This document shows, piece after piece, positions 33,990-46,000 of a DNA stretch of 64,000 nt; positions within the stretch are counted from its first letter, which is position 1; each line of letters opens with the position of its first letter. Location of the stretch: NCBI RefSeq assembly GCF_005239225.2, contig NC_133293.1, positions 868,001-932,000 of the forward strand, in the 5' to 3' direction. The notes beneath the pieces are model-generated. The model saw only the letters and a list, made by a program, of their open reading frames with translations, had not been told where the DNA came from and did no database searches. This stretch comes from Populus alba. Lineage: Eukaryota > Streptophyta > Magnoliopsida > Malpighiales > Salicaceae. The position numbers and the translations under genes are program-made.

Positions 33990-34989
33990 TTGGGTGATTT
34001 CTCCAACCAAGATTGTATGTTTGCGAGTATGGGTTATGATTGGGCCTTTGGAAACTGTTTAAAGCATGGGCTTGTTCATGGAGGCATTCCTTGAAAGAAG
34101 GCAAAGTTGGACAATCATTGGTTGCATGTTCATTTGTTTCACAGATTTGACACACAATGTCTTGAACATATTTTAATTGACCACTCCTTTTCAATTCTAG
34201 TGCCTCGACTTTTCTAGCTAAAGATGCAGTGGATTGGAGGTCATGATCTTCCCTAAGGTTATACATACCTCCATTAGATGTATGAGGTTGAGTTTTACTC
34301 GGTGCCTCATAAGTGCCCGTAGTGTCCCAATTTTGTGCATTTTTAGCTAGCAAATCTAGGTACTCCATTGCTTCATCAGGGTCTTTATCTTCAAAAGTTC
34401 TATTGCACATCAATTCCACCATTTGCCTCTCTTTAGGTGTTAATCCTTTATAAAAATGTTAAACCAATCTCCATGTTTCAAAACCATGATGAGGGCAAGT
34501 ATTAATCAAGTCCCGATACCTATCCCAACATTGGTAAAATGTTTCTCCTGGTTTTTGAGTGAAAGTGGTGATTTGTCTTTTGAAAGAGTTTGTTCTGTGA
34601 AATGAAAAAAACTTCTTTAAAAATTATTGTTGCATTTCATCCCAAGCACGAATGGATCTTGGTCTCAAAATTTGTAGCCATGTTTTAGCTTTATCTTTTA
34701 AAGAAAAAGGAAAAAGCTTTAATCTGATGGTGTTCATGCTACAATTTGAGTCATTATAAGTGTTACAAACTTCCTCAAATTCTCTCAAATGCAAGTATGG
34801 ATTTTCTAGATCTAAGCCATGAAAAGAAGGTAAAAGTTGAATAATGTCTGGCTTAAAATTAAAATGAGATGCATCAGGAGGAAAAAATATACATGATCGC
34901 GTAATTGTTCTTGTTGGATTCATGTAGTCTCTAAGTGTTCTAACCCGATTATTCTCATTATAAAGCGATTGATTATCCTCTTCGGCCAT
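33990..34989 (-). pseudogene. Gypsy-1 gag, N-terminal two thirds
   Basis: It starts MAEEDNQS at 34989. Retrotransposon gag domain: LPSFHGLDLENPYLHLREFE, KLFPFSLKDKAKTWL, then CWDRYRDLINTCPHHGFE. Stops interrupt the frame after DEMQQ (near 34,623) and near 34,457. A zinc-knuckle-like CQICETNEHATNDCP follows in the next frame segment. The LINE cuts it at 33,989, and the same protein resumes below 29,566. Gag would form the particle that packages element RNA. Confidence 0.88.
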
Positions 34990-35171
34990 GTTTTCTAAAA
35001 AAGATGAGTATACTTTACAAAGTTTATCATTTAATGTACGTGACCAAACTCTCATGCACGTGTAGAAAGAGAAGAAAAGGAAGAAGAAAAGAAAAACAAA
35101 AAGAAACAAAACAAAAGAAACAAAGTTAGAAAAAATAAAATAAATACTATAATTTATACAAGAATTTACCT

Positions 35172-35189
35172 CCCAGGCAACGGCACCAA
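35172..35189 (-). promoter_or_regulatory. Primer-binding site of Gypsy-1 (tRNA-Asp type)
   Basis: TGGTGCCGTTGCCTGGGA on the minus strand, five bases inside the 5' LTR. It differs at two positions from the complement of the plant tRNA-Asp 3' end. Confidence 0.75.
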
Positions 35190-35194
35190 AAACT

Positions 35195-35508
35195 TGACAC
35201 GACCAAAAGATTGATGTCTTCTCCCAAGTGCAGGAGTGTCGAAGTAATAAATAACCCGGCAAGACCGGGGTCGAACCACAAAGAGGTTAATTGTATAAAT
35301 TATAAATAACAAGACAACAACAACAAGAACAATAACAACAACAACAACAATAATAATAAGAACAATAATAATAATAATACTCAGTACGTGGCGTTGTTAT
35401 ACCTGAGAATGATCTAAAAGATCGGGTCATAGGTTTCCAGCCTATATACTGATTTTATGATAATAATAGTAATAATAATAATAGTAATATTAATAGTAGT
35501 AATAATAA

Positions 35509-35564
<56 letters not shown>

Positions 35565-37028
35565 ATAGTAATAACAATAATAATAAAAAGAAGAGGAGGA
35601 AGAAATTAATGAGAACTTTGAGATGGAAGATTAATGTAAGGATTAAACAATGATAAAAACAAATGTCAAGGTTAGAGGATCCACTAATGGTATTTCAAAC
35701 AAGTATAGTATAAACTCTTATTACTCAACTGGAAACCACACACGAAGAAGGTTCCAATCGGATGATTTCTCATTAATAGCTCATTATAAATTATTAACAT
35801 AATCATATTAATTATCTTAACTACATAACACCAAAATTTTAAATATTGTCAGGAATTCATGATCTTAACTGATGTTAATAACAAATCAAGTTCCTTTCAT
35901 AGCCAGATGTAGGTAATACCATACTGTTGGGCTATGAGAGTGCCAAGCATTTGCTGTACCAAGTGTTATACAACACAAATCTAGATTAACCATTTAACAA
36001 GCAAGGTATTAAGAATTTGTAAGATAAAAAGATAAGACATGTTAATATTAAACATTAAGATCCATGTTGAGTTTACACTATATTTATTCTTACACCATTA
36101 GTGTAACCTTTTCACCTTGACATAATAAACTTAGCTAAACATAATGAAGAAGAGAAACATAAATAAACAAAACAAGAACATAAAGAAAATACAAGTTAAC
36201 TAAGTAAAGGAAAGGAAATGAAAAGCATAAACAAGATATTAATGAAAGCAAAACTTAAAAATTACAAAAAAAATATAAAGAGAGAAATAAAGAGCATGAG
36301 TTTGATCTGAACAACCAAGCCACCAAATACATGGCAAATGCCTCCTTTTATAAGCCAAAATTCGGAATTATTGATTTGATGACTAATTGTTGAGTGGGTG
36401 GCCAATTTTTGACTTGGTGAAAATCCTTATCTTCTTGTCTGAATAAAACAAAAATGCTACCATCCGAACTGGGTCCACTGGAAAACATGAAAGTTGTAGA
36501 ACATTGACTCAGCTTTCCATGAAAAAAAAATGGAGGTCATTTGGAGTTCTAGAACTCCAGATATGGGCCAAACACTGAACAGTGTTCGGGCTGTAGAACA
36601 GATTCGGACTTCTCCGTTGTTGCTATAATTTGGACTTGAAAACGGCCTTCTTAGATCTTAATGAAAACATGAAAGTTATAGGCCTATGTCTTACTGAATC
36701 TGTGTAAAAATTTGAGGTCATTTGGACATCTAGAACTCAAGATATGACCTAATTACTAAACAGTGTTCCAGTTTGGACTGTACCAACATCTCTTTTCTAA
36801 GTTTCACCCTCTCTTTATCTTCGCAAATTTCAGTAGTTGAATTCATCAATCAATCCTTTGGTTTATGTGATAGGCCTACATTTAAGATGAACATTTACCA
36901 TATATTAGGGCATTTTATAGTATTAGACTTGTTATTATAAAACATGCTTTAGTTAAGGAGTTATTGATACTTTAAATGCAAAATGATGATATAAAACCCT
37001 GATAAATATGCGCTTTTAAGTACTAATC
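35195..37028 (-). repeat. 5' LTR of Gypsy-1
   Basis: 1,834 bp, TGATTAGTACTT to TCGTGTCA on the minus strand, matching 24,446-26,281 including both microsatellites. Confidence 0.92.
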
Positions 37029-37091
37029 ACACCCCCAACCAGCTTATTACTAGTCCCTAGTAATCAAAGCATTAAAATAGAAAAATAATTT
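37029..37091 (-). repeat. Extra copy of the Gypsy-1 3' interior end, upstream of its 5' LTR
   Basis: 63 bp that match 26,282-26,344, the polypurine tract and adjoining interior. They should not lie upstream of a 5' LTR. This suggests a former tandem element or recombination during integration. Confidence 0.75.
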
Positions 37092-37494
37092 AAGGGGTTG
37101 TTGTAAGCCTGTGATCATATTCAGATACTCAGATAATGACTGTCGCACTTGGAAATAGAAATTTCCGTTTGGGGGGTGTTGTAAGTCTTGGTGTGAGGCT
37201 TGACGAATCATTCCGGACCGAGCATGGTTGATACGCTCGAAGGGGAATGTTGTGTCCTAGAGACAAGCGTTAACACTCTTCAGATGTGAAGTGGCAGACC
37301 ATCTGGTTGTAGTGATCCTTTTGTGTGAGAAAAGGTGTGCTTTTGTGACTCTGGTGATTGAAAGGTTTGGCGAGTACCTGTAAACTTGGCCACAGACGCT
37401 CTTGAAATGGTAAGCTTGGAAGAGCTGCAAGATGCAAACTTGTGTTGAAGAAGCAAGAGAACAGTTGCCCCACATGAATGGCAAAGGGGGTGAT
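37092..37494 (+). other. Right interior of LARD-1 with polypurine tract
   Basis: Non-coding. The last bases GCAAAGGGGGTGAT (37,481-37,494) form the polypurine tract. Short frames on both strands here have no recognised similarity. Confidence 0.65.
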
Positions 37495-38036
37495 TGTTGG
37501 GTTGGTTGCCATTGCATCCTTGGCAGCCACCATTGTCAAAGAAGGAGGCTACAATGGTGGCTTGTTGGTGGCAACCACCAACCATTGACTTTGGCAGCCA
37601 CCATTGTTAAACAAGAGACGGAGTTTGGCAGCCACCATTGTTAAAGAAGAGACGGAGTTTGGCAGCCACCATTGCTGACAAAGGAGCAAGAGGAGCTGCC
37701 ATTGATACTTATAAAAGAGGCATGATTTTAGAGAGCAAAATGAGAGAGTTGTGAGACATGTAGAGAGACCAAGAGAGAAAGTGAAGGGTTGCAATGGCAG
37801 CAGCCTTGTTGCCATTGCAGGAGCTGCAAGTGCAACAATGTGAGCTGGGAGTAGAGTAGAGTGAAGTGATCCTCCTCCCCCATGTATTTGTTTTGTAATC
37901 CTTTATCTATCTATAAATAAAATGAACCTCTCCCGTGGATGTAGGCGATTTGCCGAACCACGTTAAATATTGTGTGTCAGTGTGCTTCCCCTCCTATGAG
38001 CAATTATCAGTACATCACCGGTAGAAATTCCCAATA
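37495..38036 (+). repeat. 3' LTR of LARD-1
   Basis: 542 bp. It matches 22,705-23,177 but contains three copies of a roughly 36-bp unit (TTTGGCAGCCACCATTG start, about 37,591-37,680), mostly deleted in the 5' LTR. It is followed by target copy GTTAT. Confidence 0.88.
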
Positions 38037-38154
38037 GTTATTACTGATTTTTTATTACTGTTTATGTTCTGAAGTCAACGTTTTCTACTGTTTTCTTTGC
38101 TACTATTTCAGCTTCCCTGCAACTATTTGTTGTCAGCTTCTATTTTCTACTCAT

Positions 38155-39013
38155 ATGGATCCTTCGGTTTTTGCTGCAGCTAGCACCACTGGCAGTCCTT
38201 CTTCTCCCAACACCAATGTCAACGCTTTTTATCCCAACATCAATGCAGTCATGCTTCCCTCTGCTGCGACAACAACTGTTATTCCCCTCTCAAATACACA
38301 ACAGGTCATCAACCCCAAACTCACTGATTCCAATTATCTATTTTGACGTATTCAGATGAAGCCATATCTGATTGGCCAAGGGGTGTTCTCATTTGTTGAT
38401 GGCTTACATTCCTACCCTTCTCCACTTGATCTGTCCACTCACTATACTATTGCCTTTGCCAACATTAATTATTGTCCTTCTCAAGCGTTTCTCACATGGA
38501 AACAACAAGATGATGAACTCATATTCAATGCTTTGCTCTCATCCCTCTCCATTGATGTTCTTCACCTTGTGGTGGACTGCCAAACTTCGACAAGTGTTTG
38601 GAGCACCTTAAAACATACCCTTGCCTCTCCATCCAGCTCTAGGATTATGCAATTCCATGGCTCTGTCCAGGATCTTCATCAAGGTGATGATACTGTCACT
38701 TTATACCTGCAAAAAGCTAAGGGCTTCTTTGACAAACTAGCCTCAACAGATAGACCTATCTCCCTCACCAACTTTAATCTCTATGTTTTTCGGGGTCTTC
38801 GCGATGAATTTCGAGATTTGGTTACTAGTCTGTCGACCAATGTTAAGCCTCTTGCGTATTCTAAGCTCCATAGTCACTTGTCTACATATGAATTTTTACA
38901 CATAAGCTCTATTCAATCCATTCCAGTTACTGCACCGTTGCTGCCCACACCCTCACACCCTCCCTCTGTATATGCTGCACAGCTGCCTTCGTTGGATGTG
39001 ATGGCAATAGCTC
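38155..39013 (+). pseudogene. Copia-3 gag, N-terminal part
   Basis: It starts MDPSVFAAAST at 38155. Motifs are typical of copia gag: VINPKLTDSNYLF, a stop at about 38,344 replacing the usual Trp, then QMKPYLIGQGVFSFVDG, FLTWKQQDDELIFNALLSSL and YLQKAKGFFDKLA. It is interrupted at 39,013 by a solo LTR and resumes at 40,729. Confidence 0.88.
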
Positions 39014-40723
39014 TGATTAGTACTTAAAAGTGCATGTTTATTAAGGTTTTATATCATCATTTTGCACTTGAAGTATCAATAACTCCTTAACTAAAACATG
39101 TTTTATAATAACAAGTGTGATACTATAAAATGCCTTAATATATGGTAAATGTTCATCTTAAATGCAGGCTTATCACATAAGTCAAAGGATTGATTGATGA
39201 ATTCAACTATTGAAATTTTGAAGATAAAGAAGGGTGAAGCTTAAAAAAGAGATGTTGGTGCAGTCCAAACTGGAACACTATTCGGTAATTGGATCATATC
39301 TGGAGCTCTAGATCTCTGATTTAGGTCCATTTTATATGGATGGAAAGCTAAGACATAGGCCTACAACTTTCATGCGGAACCCAAGAATTATAAAGGCCTT
39401 TTTGAAGTCCAAATTGTTGGAACAACGAAGAAGTCCTAAGCTGTCTTGCAGCCAAGACACTATTTAGTGTTCAACCCATATCTTGAGTTCTAGAAGTCCA
39501 AATGACCTCATCTTTTTTTTGTTGGAAAGCTGAGACAATTTCCTAGAACATTATTGAGAATTCTGGGCAAATTATGATGTTAGCAATGACGTCTTGTTCA
39601 AACAAGAAGATAAGGATTATCATCAATTAGTCAACAAATCAATAGTTCCAAATTTTAGCCTATAAAAGGAGGCACTTACCATGTATTGAGGCATCTTGGT
39701 TTTCAGATCAAGATCATGCTCTTGCTTTCTCTCTTTGTATTGCTCATGTTTTGCTTTCATTAATATCAAGTTTATGCACTTCATTTCCTTTCCTTTATTT
39801 AGTTAACTTCTTTCTCATTTATGTTCTTGTCTTGTTCATTTATGTTTCTTCCTTTCATTATGTTTAGCTAAGTTAATTATGTCAAGGTGAAAAGGGTACA
39901 CTAATGGTGTAAGAACAAGTATAATATAAACTTAACATGGACCTTAATGTTGGATACTAACATTTTTATATTTGTTATCTTGTTCACTTTCAATACTTTG
40001 CTTGTTAAATGGTTAATCTAGATTTATGTTGTATAACACTTGGTACAACAAATACTTGGTACTTTCATAGCCCATACTGTATGGTATAACCGACACCTGA
40101 GCTATGAAAGGAACTTGATTTGTTGTTAACATAAAGTTATAATCATGAATGCCCGACAACATTTACAAGCATTAACATTATTCGAATAAGATAACTAATG
40201 TAATTATGTTAACAATTTATAATCTGATTGGAACCTCCTTTGTGTGTGGTTTCCAATTGAATAATAAAAGTTTATACTATACTTGTTTGAAATACCATTA
40301 GTGGATCCTCTAACCTTGACATTTGTTGTTGTCATTGTTTAATCCTTACATTAATCTTTCATCTCAAAGTTCTCATTAATTTCTTCATCTTCTTCTATTA
40401 CTACTACTACTACTATTATTATTTTTTATTATTATTATTATTGTTGTTGTTGTTATTTACATTCTGTAATATATCCCTTTGATCTTTTCATAAACTCAGT
40501 ATATAGGCTGGAAACCTGTGACCCGATCTTTTGGATCATTCTCAGGTGTAACAACGCCACGCACTGAGTATTATTGTTGTTGTTGTTGTTGTTATTGTTG
40601 TTGTTTTGTTATTTATAATTTATACAATTAACCTCTCTGTGGTTCGACCCCGGTCTTACCGGGTTATTTATTACTTCGACACTCCTGCACTTGGGAGAAG
40701 ACATCAATCTTTTGGTCGTGTCA
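39014..40723 (+). repeat. Solo LTR of the Gypsy-1 family inside Copia-3 gag
   Basis: 1,710 bp from TGATTAGTACTT to TCGTGTCA, in opposite orientation to Gypsy-1 and clearly the same family. The five bases AGCTC lie directly before (39,009-39,013) and after (40,724-40,728). Recombination between two LTRs of a former full element explains the lone LTR. Confidence 0.93.
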
Positions 40724-40728
40724 AGCTC

Positions 40729-43700
40729 CTCTTCTCATCAGTGCAAAGGAAAAAGAGGAGGCTGGAGAGGTAACTCTCGCATCAATTATAACCAATACCT
40801 TGGCCAGCCTTACCATGGAAATAGAGGGAGCTCCTCCTGGCAGAACACCAGGAGCTACGACAGCAGCAAAAACAAAAAGGGCAACACCAGTGGCCTTGGC
40901 AGATTAGATGCTAACTTTACAGCAACATCAGACACTCTGCACAACAATGCTCTCAACTTGTGCATCATGAGAATCAAGCCTCGGCCAACCTCTCCTTTAG
41001 TGATGCTTTAGTGGCAAATTCTATCACTCGGTTCCTCGATACATATGTGGATCAACATGTTACTCCAGACATTGTCGGTATGACACATAAAGACCCTTGT
41101 GTTGGTAATGATTAATTGTATCTTGGTGATGGTAAGAGACTTATTATATCTAATACAACTCATAAAATTTTGCATACTCCGAAACAAACCTTTACTTTGT
41201 CTAATATTCTACATGTTCCAAAAATTAAGAAAAGACTCTTATCTGTTCAACAATTTTGTCGTGAAAATTGTATCTTTTTTTAGTTTCACTCTTCTTTTTT
41301 CTATTTCAAGGATCTCATAACCAAGGAAATTCTTCTTTCCGGTCAGAGTAAAGATGGCCTTTATATCCTTACCGAGTCCTCTACCACGTGTCTTCCCAAG
41401 GCTTTTATATCCACCTCTACCAATGTTTGGCATCGTCGCCTCGATCATCCTAGCTTTCGTGTTCTGAATCTCTTAGCGTCAAATAAAAAGGTTATCTGTA
41501 CTTCTCTTCCTTTAAATTTTCAATGTCAAGTTTGTCCATTAGAAAAATCATCTCTTCTGTCTTTAAGCCTTATAGGTCATCAGACATCTACTCTTCTTGA
41601 ACTTGTTTTTAGTGATGTGTGGGGCTCTACTCTTATGTTATCTTCGGATGGTTTTTGCTATTTTGTTATTTTTGTGGATGTGCATACGAAATTTATATGT
41701 TTTATCCTCTTGTCCTCAAATCTGATGTCTTTAATGTGTTTCATCAATTTAAAGTCTTTGTCGAATGACAATTCTCTCAAAAAATTAAATATGTTCAAAC
41801 TAACAAGGTGGTGAACATCGTAAATTAAATTAATTATTCAAAACCATTGGTGTTCATCATCGTCTTATATGCTCACATACGCATGAACATAATGGTATTG
41901 TTAAGTGTCGTCATCGTCACATTGTTGAAATTGTTCTTACCCTTCTTAATCAGTGTAAGACACCTTTAAAATTTTGGACTTAGGCTTTCGAAACCTCTAT
42001 TTACCTCATTAATTGTATGCCCACACCGATTTTGCGCAACAAATCTCCTTTTGAATGTCTGTGTCGTCAACTACCTAATTATGATTTTTTACGTACTTTC
42101 AAATGTCTCTGTTTTCCCTTCCTTCGACCTTATAATGCTCATAAGTTAGACTATCGCTATACTCCATGTGTGTTCTTAGGCTATAGTTCATCTCATCTAG
42201 GGTTTCCTTGTCTTGACTTATCATATAAGCATTTTTATATCTCATGTCATGTTCGATTTAATGAACACGTGTTTTCGTTTCTCGAGTCTGCCCATCTCCC
42301 TTCACCTACCAGCCATACCCATCTGCTTACCACTGTCACATACCTTCCCTCGCTCACCATCTTTCTGTCCACTACACCATCAGCCCCACCACCCACTTCC
42401 TCTAACCCCGTTGTCCCCTTATCACCATCTGCCTCCATATTTGTTGATCATTTTATAGGTACAGGGTAAAACTCGCATTGTCTGTGTTCACATCTCCCAG
42501 TTGTTGTCTCTCCAGCACGGTCATCCAGCTCTTCCTCTCCATCCAAATAATCTGTTGTGTCTTCACCAGGTTTGGACCTCTGTGTTAATCTGTCAAGTTA
42601 TACTCTTCCGCAGCAATTGTCCCCTGTTCAAAGCCCTGCTCCTCCAGGACAACGACAACACCCCATGGTGCTGTGTCCTAGACATAACAGGATTGCCAAC
42701 ATCACTTTAGTCGCCGCTTCTTCCTCACTGCCTCCATCTTCACTAGTAATGTCTCCTTCTACTCTTAAACCTCTTACTTTTAAGGAGGCTGACCGTTTTA
42801 TGTGCTTGCATACTGCTATGAAGTATGAAATTGCATCTTCACATGCCAATGGTACTTGGTCCTTGGTCCTTGGTACCTTTTGATCCCTTCATGAATGTAG
42901 TTAGTTGCCGATGGGTGTATAAAATAATAAAGCGCCAAGTTGATGGTGCTATTAACCGCTATAAGGCTCGCTTGGTTGCGCGTGGGTTCACTCAACAAAA
43001 AGGCATTGATTACTCAGAAACCTTTAGTCCTGTTGTTAAACCAACTAATGTTCAGTTAGTTCTCACTATTATCGTTCCAAAGGATGGCAGATTCAACAAC
43101 TTGATATCCACAATGTCTTCCTCAATGGTTCACTTTGAGAGGTTGTTACATGGCGCGACCCACATGTTTTGTAGACTCTGCTCTGCCAAATCATGTTTGT
43201 CTTCTTCACAGGTCTCTGTATGGTCTAAAACAAGCCCCTTGGGCTTGGTACATCCGTCTGAGTACTTCCTTCAGACTATTGGTTTTCGAGCTTTCAAGGT
43301 TGATACCTCTCTTTTTATTTTGCCGAGGAATCATGATATTTGCTACCTGCTTGTCTATGCCGATGACATCCTACTTATTGGTAACAACTCTACCTTAATT
43401 CATCGCCTTATTACCATACTGAGTTCAGAATTTAAGCTCTGCGACTTGGGTAATGCTCATGATTTTTTGGGAGTTGAGGTCACTCTTACTGGTGTGGGAC
43501 TCATACTGAATCAACATAAGTATGTTCTTTATATTCTCTATCGTGCTCGTATGTCATCATGTAAACCTGCTGATACACCAACCTTTATTTCCAAGCTTGA
43601 TCTGTCGTCTACTATTTTATTCTCGGATCCCACTCGCTTTCAACAAATTGTTGGTGCTCTTCAGTATCTCATGTTTACTAGATCACACATCTTTCATGTT

Positions 43701-43945
43701 GTCAACAAGGTCTGTCAGTTTATGCATGCTCCTACTGAGAGTCATCGAGCTGCCATTAAATGTATGTTACATTACTTGAAAGGTACGTCATCTTATAGCA
43801 TCCACCTTAATTACTTGTGGCTCCTCTTTATCACTTTATGGGTTCACTGATGCTGATTGGGCGGGGAGTGTTGATGATCAAAAATCTACTGGTGGATATA
43901 ATGTTTGCCAAAGAGTTTTTTTTGGCCCCTCCCTCAAAGAAGAGT
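40729..43945 (+). pseudogene. Copia-3 polyprotein: gag end, protease, integrase, RT, RNase H start (broken)
   Basis: Gag end with basic Gly/Arg/Asn-rich part (40,729-41,010). Protease near 41,040 reads DTYVDQHV where an active enzyme has DTGA, so the active site is lost. The integrase zinc finger is WHRRLDHPS with CQVCPLEKS. The integrase core is damaged. Post-integrase CVFLGYSSSHLG is near 42,170. RT lies in the frame 42,825-43,850 with RYKARLVARGFTQQKGIDY, DTSLF and catalytic YADDILL (near 43,355). A double frameshift garbles about 43,080-43,240. RNase H stops near 43,920. Confidence 0.88.
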
Positions 43946-44984
43946 GTCCTTCCTCTAGCAGCAACACCCCGCCCTACAATCCTTCTCTCTCCCTAACTAG
44001 CAACGACAACTAGTTTCTATCTTTGCTAGCTTTGAAACAACACCTGGAATCACCATGAGCCACCCCAACAACTAGTGGTACCAGCTGTTTCCACCACTCA
44101 ACAGTAGCAACACAACCATAGTGAGCCACCCCAACAACACTGATAATACCAGCTATTTTCGCCACTCAATAGTAGCAGCATAAACTTCTCCTTCCACCAC
44201 CAGCAATGCCTTGTAACCAGCCCTGCATCTCCTACTGTTTAGTAACAATTTTCCATTTCTGGCACCACCAATAAGATTAGACCCAGACCAGGTAATGTTT
44301 TTCTTCTTTCTTTGAGTTTTCCTTGTTTCTGTTATTTTTCTTGTATGCAAAACATGATTAATTCATGTTTTGCAACAAGCAAATTGTTAATAGCTTCAAC
44401 CTAGTAACCTGGCAGATGGCTTTGGGCTGGACCTTCAGCCCTACCCCTAAAAAGGGGTTTTGTTGGGCCTTTGATAAGCCCAACTAGCCCAGTCCTTAGA
44501 TTAAGGGTGTGTTTGGTAGACACACCCTTATATCTTTCTTTTAGTTTTAAACTTGTTTTTATCTTAGAATTCAGCAAAACAGGCCATTAAAAAAAAACTT
44601 CAGAAAATTCCAAAAATAATCCATGGATCATTTTGAATCTATTTGTTGGTCTGTCACATATTTTCTTAATTTTATAATTCATATTAGGACTATGAATTTA
44701 TACTTTGAGATACTGACCCGATATTAAAATGCCTATTTTTCATTGAAATTTCAAGAAATTCCAAAAACCTTTTCTAGAAATTTTCTCACTTCAAAAAAAT
44801 ACAAATAACAATATTTTATTTTAATTTGCATACGACTAAGTCTCTTAAAAATATATAAAAATATGTATTTGCATGTATTTTGGGATTTAATAACAATTTA
44901 TTAAAGCCATGAGAATTTAGCCTATATTTTAAACATATCAAAAAAATATAAGAAGAGGTAGGAATGCGACCTCTACAGACTGTA

Positions 44985-45245
44985 ACAGTTTAAGACAGTA
45001 ACAATCCAAGACAGTAACAATCCAAGACAGTAACAGTTCAATGTCTAGACAGTAACAGTTCAATATAATAACAGTTCAAGATAGTAAAAGTTTGAGACAA
45101 TAACGGTTCAATACAATAACAGTAAAAGTTCAAGACAATAACGATTTAATACAATAACAGTTCAAGACAGTAACGGTTGGACAATAACAGTTCAAGGTCT
45201 AAACAATAATACTTCGAGATTTAAACAGTAACAGTTCAATTATAA
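44985..45245 (+). repeat. Minisatellite, unit about 17 bp
   Basis: Around 15 imperfect units of the type ACAGTAACAGTTCAAG, some with the extra word GTCTA. Confidence 0.85.
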
Positions 45246-45664
45246 ACAAAGGAATGATAACTATGGTTGGATAAAGAATGACAATACTAACGAGTGTAAT
45301 GAGAAAAACATAAAATATAAAGAAAATAATTATTGAAAGAAAGACCTATTAGCTGTTGATATGATTATTATATAAAACATATCATTGAATGAGGAAAATT
45401 TATAAGATAAGCTTATGATTTCAAGAGGGACCACATGCATGGTGTAGTAGCAGCAGTAAGGGAGCACGAGTAGAGCTTCTACTGCAGGGATGTGATCCTC
45501 ACTTGAGCTTTTTAGTTAAATTCAAGAATTTAATATGTTAGTAATATGAGATGTGAACTTACAAACGTTGGATATTATGTGAAAGGATGGAAGTTGGTGT
45601 AATGATGTTATTATTTCGGATAATATCATGAATGTATGTTTGTTCAAGGTGAACTACCTTTGTG

Positions 45665-46000
45665 TGTATTGCCAAGTGATGGGAGTACCATTGACAAAGA
45701 AAATATGAGAAGTGTATTGCCAAGTGATGGGAGTACCACTGACAAAGAAAATATAAGAAGTGTGATATGTGTTTTAACTAACATATATTTAGTGTATGTT
45801 AGGATTCCAAGTAAGCGGATCACCGTGTTTTTGACTAGCATACATTTAATGTATGTTAGGATCCCAGGTAGGGGATCACCCTATTTTGACTAGTATATAT
45901 TTAGTGTATGTTAGGATCCCGGTGTAAGGGGATCACCATAATTTTTTACTAGCATACATTTAGTATATTTTAGGATCTCGGGTAAGGGGATCTCCATATG
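45665..46000 (+). repeat. Two adjacent tandem arrays (about 50-bp and 64-bp units)
   Basis: First array: two units with GTATTGCCAAGTGATGGGAG. Second array, from about 45,775: four units with TAGTGTATGTTAGGAT, then a GGATCACC-type box. Units diverge by point changes and small gaps. Confidence 0.85.

Larger units (their letters stand above)
24446..37028 (-). mobile_element. Gypsy-1: Athila/Tat-type Ty3/gypsy element, defective, carrying a LOG gene copy
   Basis: On the minus strand: 5' LTR 37,028-35,195; primer site at 35,189-35,172; gag from 34,989; RNase H and integrase zinc-finger remnants to about 28,560; LOG-like gene 28,138-27,486; polypurine tract GGTTGGGGGGTG just before the 3' LTR 26,281-24,446. 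LTRs start TGATTAGTACTT and end TCGTGTCA. The primer site TGGTGCCGTTGCCTGGGA fits tRNA-Asp with two mismatches, as in Athila/Tat elements, and gag carries their ITLRSGK motif. Protease, reverse transcriptase and integrase core are missing. A LINE splits gag. Confidence 0.88.
22705..38036 (+). mobile_element. LARD-1: long non-autonomous LTR element carrying a nested gypsy element
   Basis: LTRs at 22,705-23,177 and 37,495-38,036 start TGTTGGG. The 5' one ends CCCAACA, the 3' one CCCAATA. The five bases GTTAT flank both ends (22,700-22,704 and 38,037-38,041). A primer-like site ATTATCAGAGCAT follows the 5' LTR, and a polypurine tract GCAAAGGGGGTGAT precedes the 3' LTR. The element's own interior (23,178-24,445 and about 37,092-37,494) has no polyprotein. 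It must have used enzymes from another element. The remaining 12.6 kb is the inserted gypsy element. Confidence 0.88.
22299..43945 (+). mobile_element. Copia-3: outermost copia element of the nest, 3' end missing
   Basis: 5' LTR at about 22,299-22,453 (starts TGTTATGGAATG, like Copia-5 on the minus strand), then a primer-like site TTGTATCAAAACC. The leader is interrupted at 22,704 by the LARD element and resumes at 38,037 or 38,042, depending on which target copy is counted. Gag starts at 38155, is interrupted by a solo LTR, and the polyprotein continues to RNase H (TDADWAGS near 43,850), where it breaks off. No 3' LTR was found. The pieces rejoin in order, which shows the later elements inserted into it. 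Confidence 0.8.

Noticed and set aside
37495..38036. This LTR as the 5' LTR of Copia-3, whose gag starts 120 bp later
   Set aside because: GTTAT directly flanks this LTR and the one at 22,705, and no primer site follows it. It is the 3' LTR of LARD-1. Copia-3 has its own LTR at 22,299.
44985..46000. CRISPR-like array
   Set aside because: The units are adjacent tandem repeats without unique spacers, and the DNA is from a plant nucleus.
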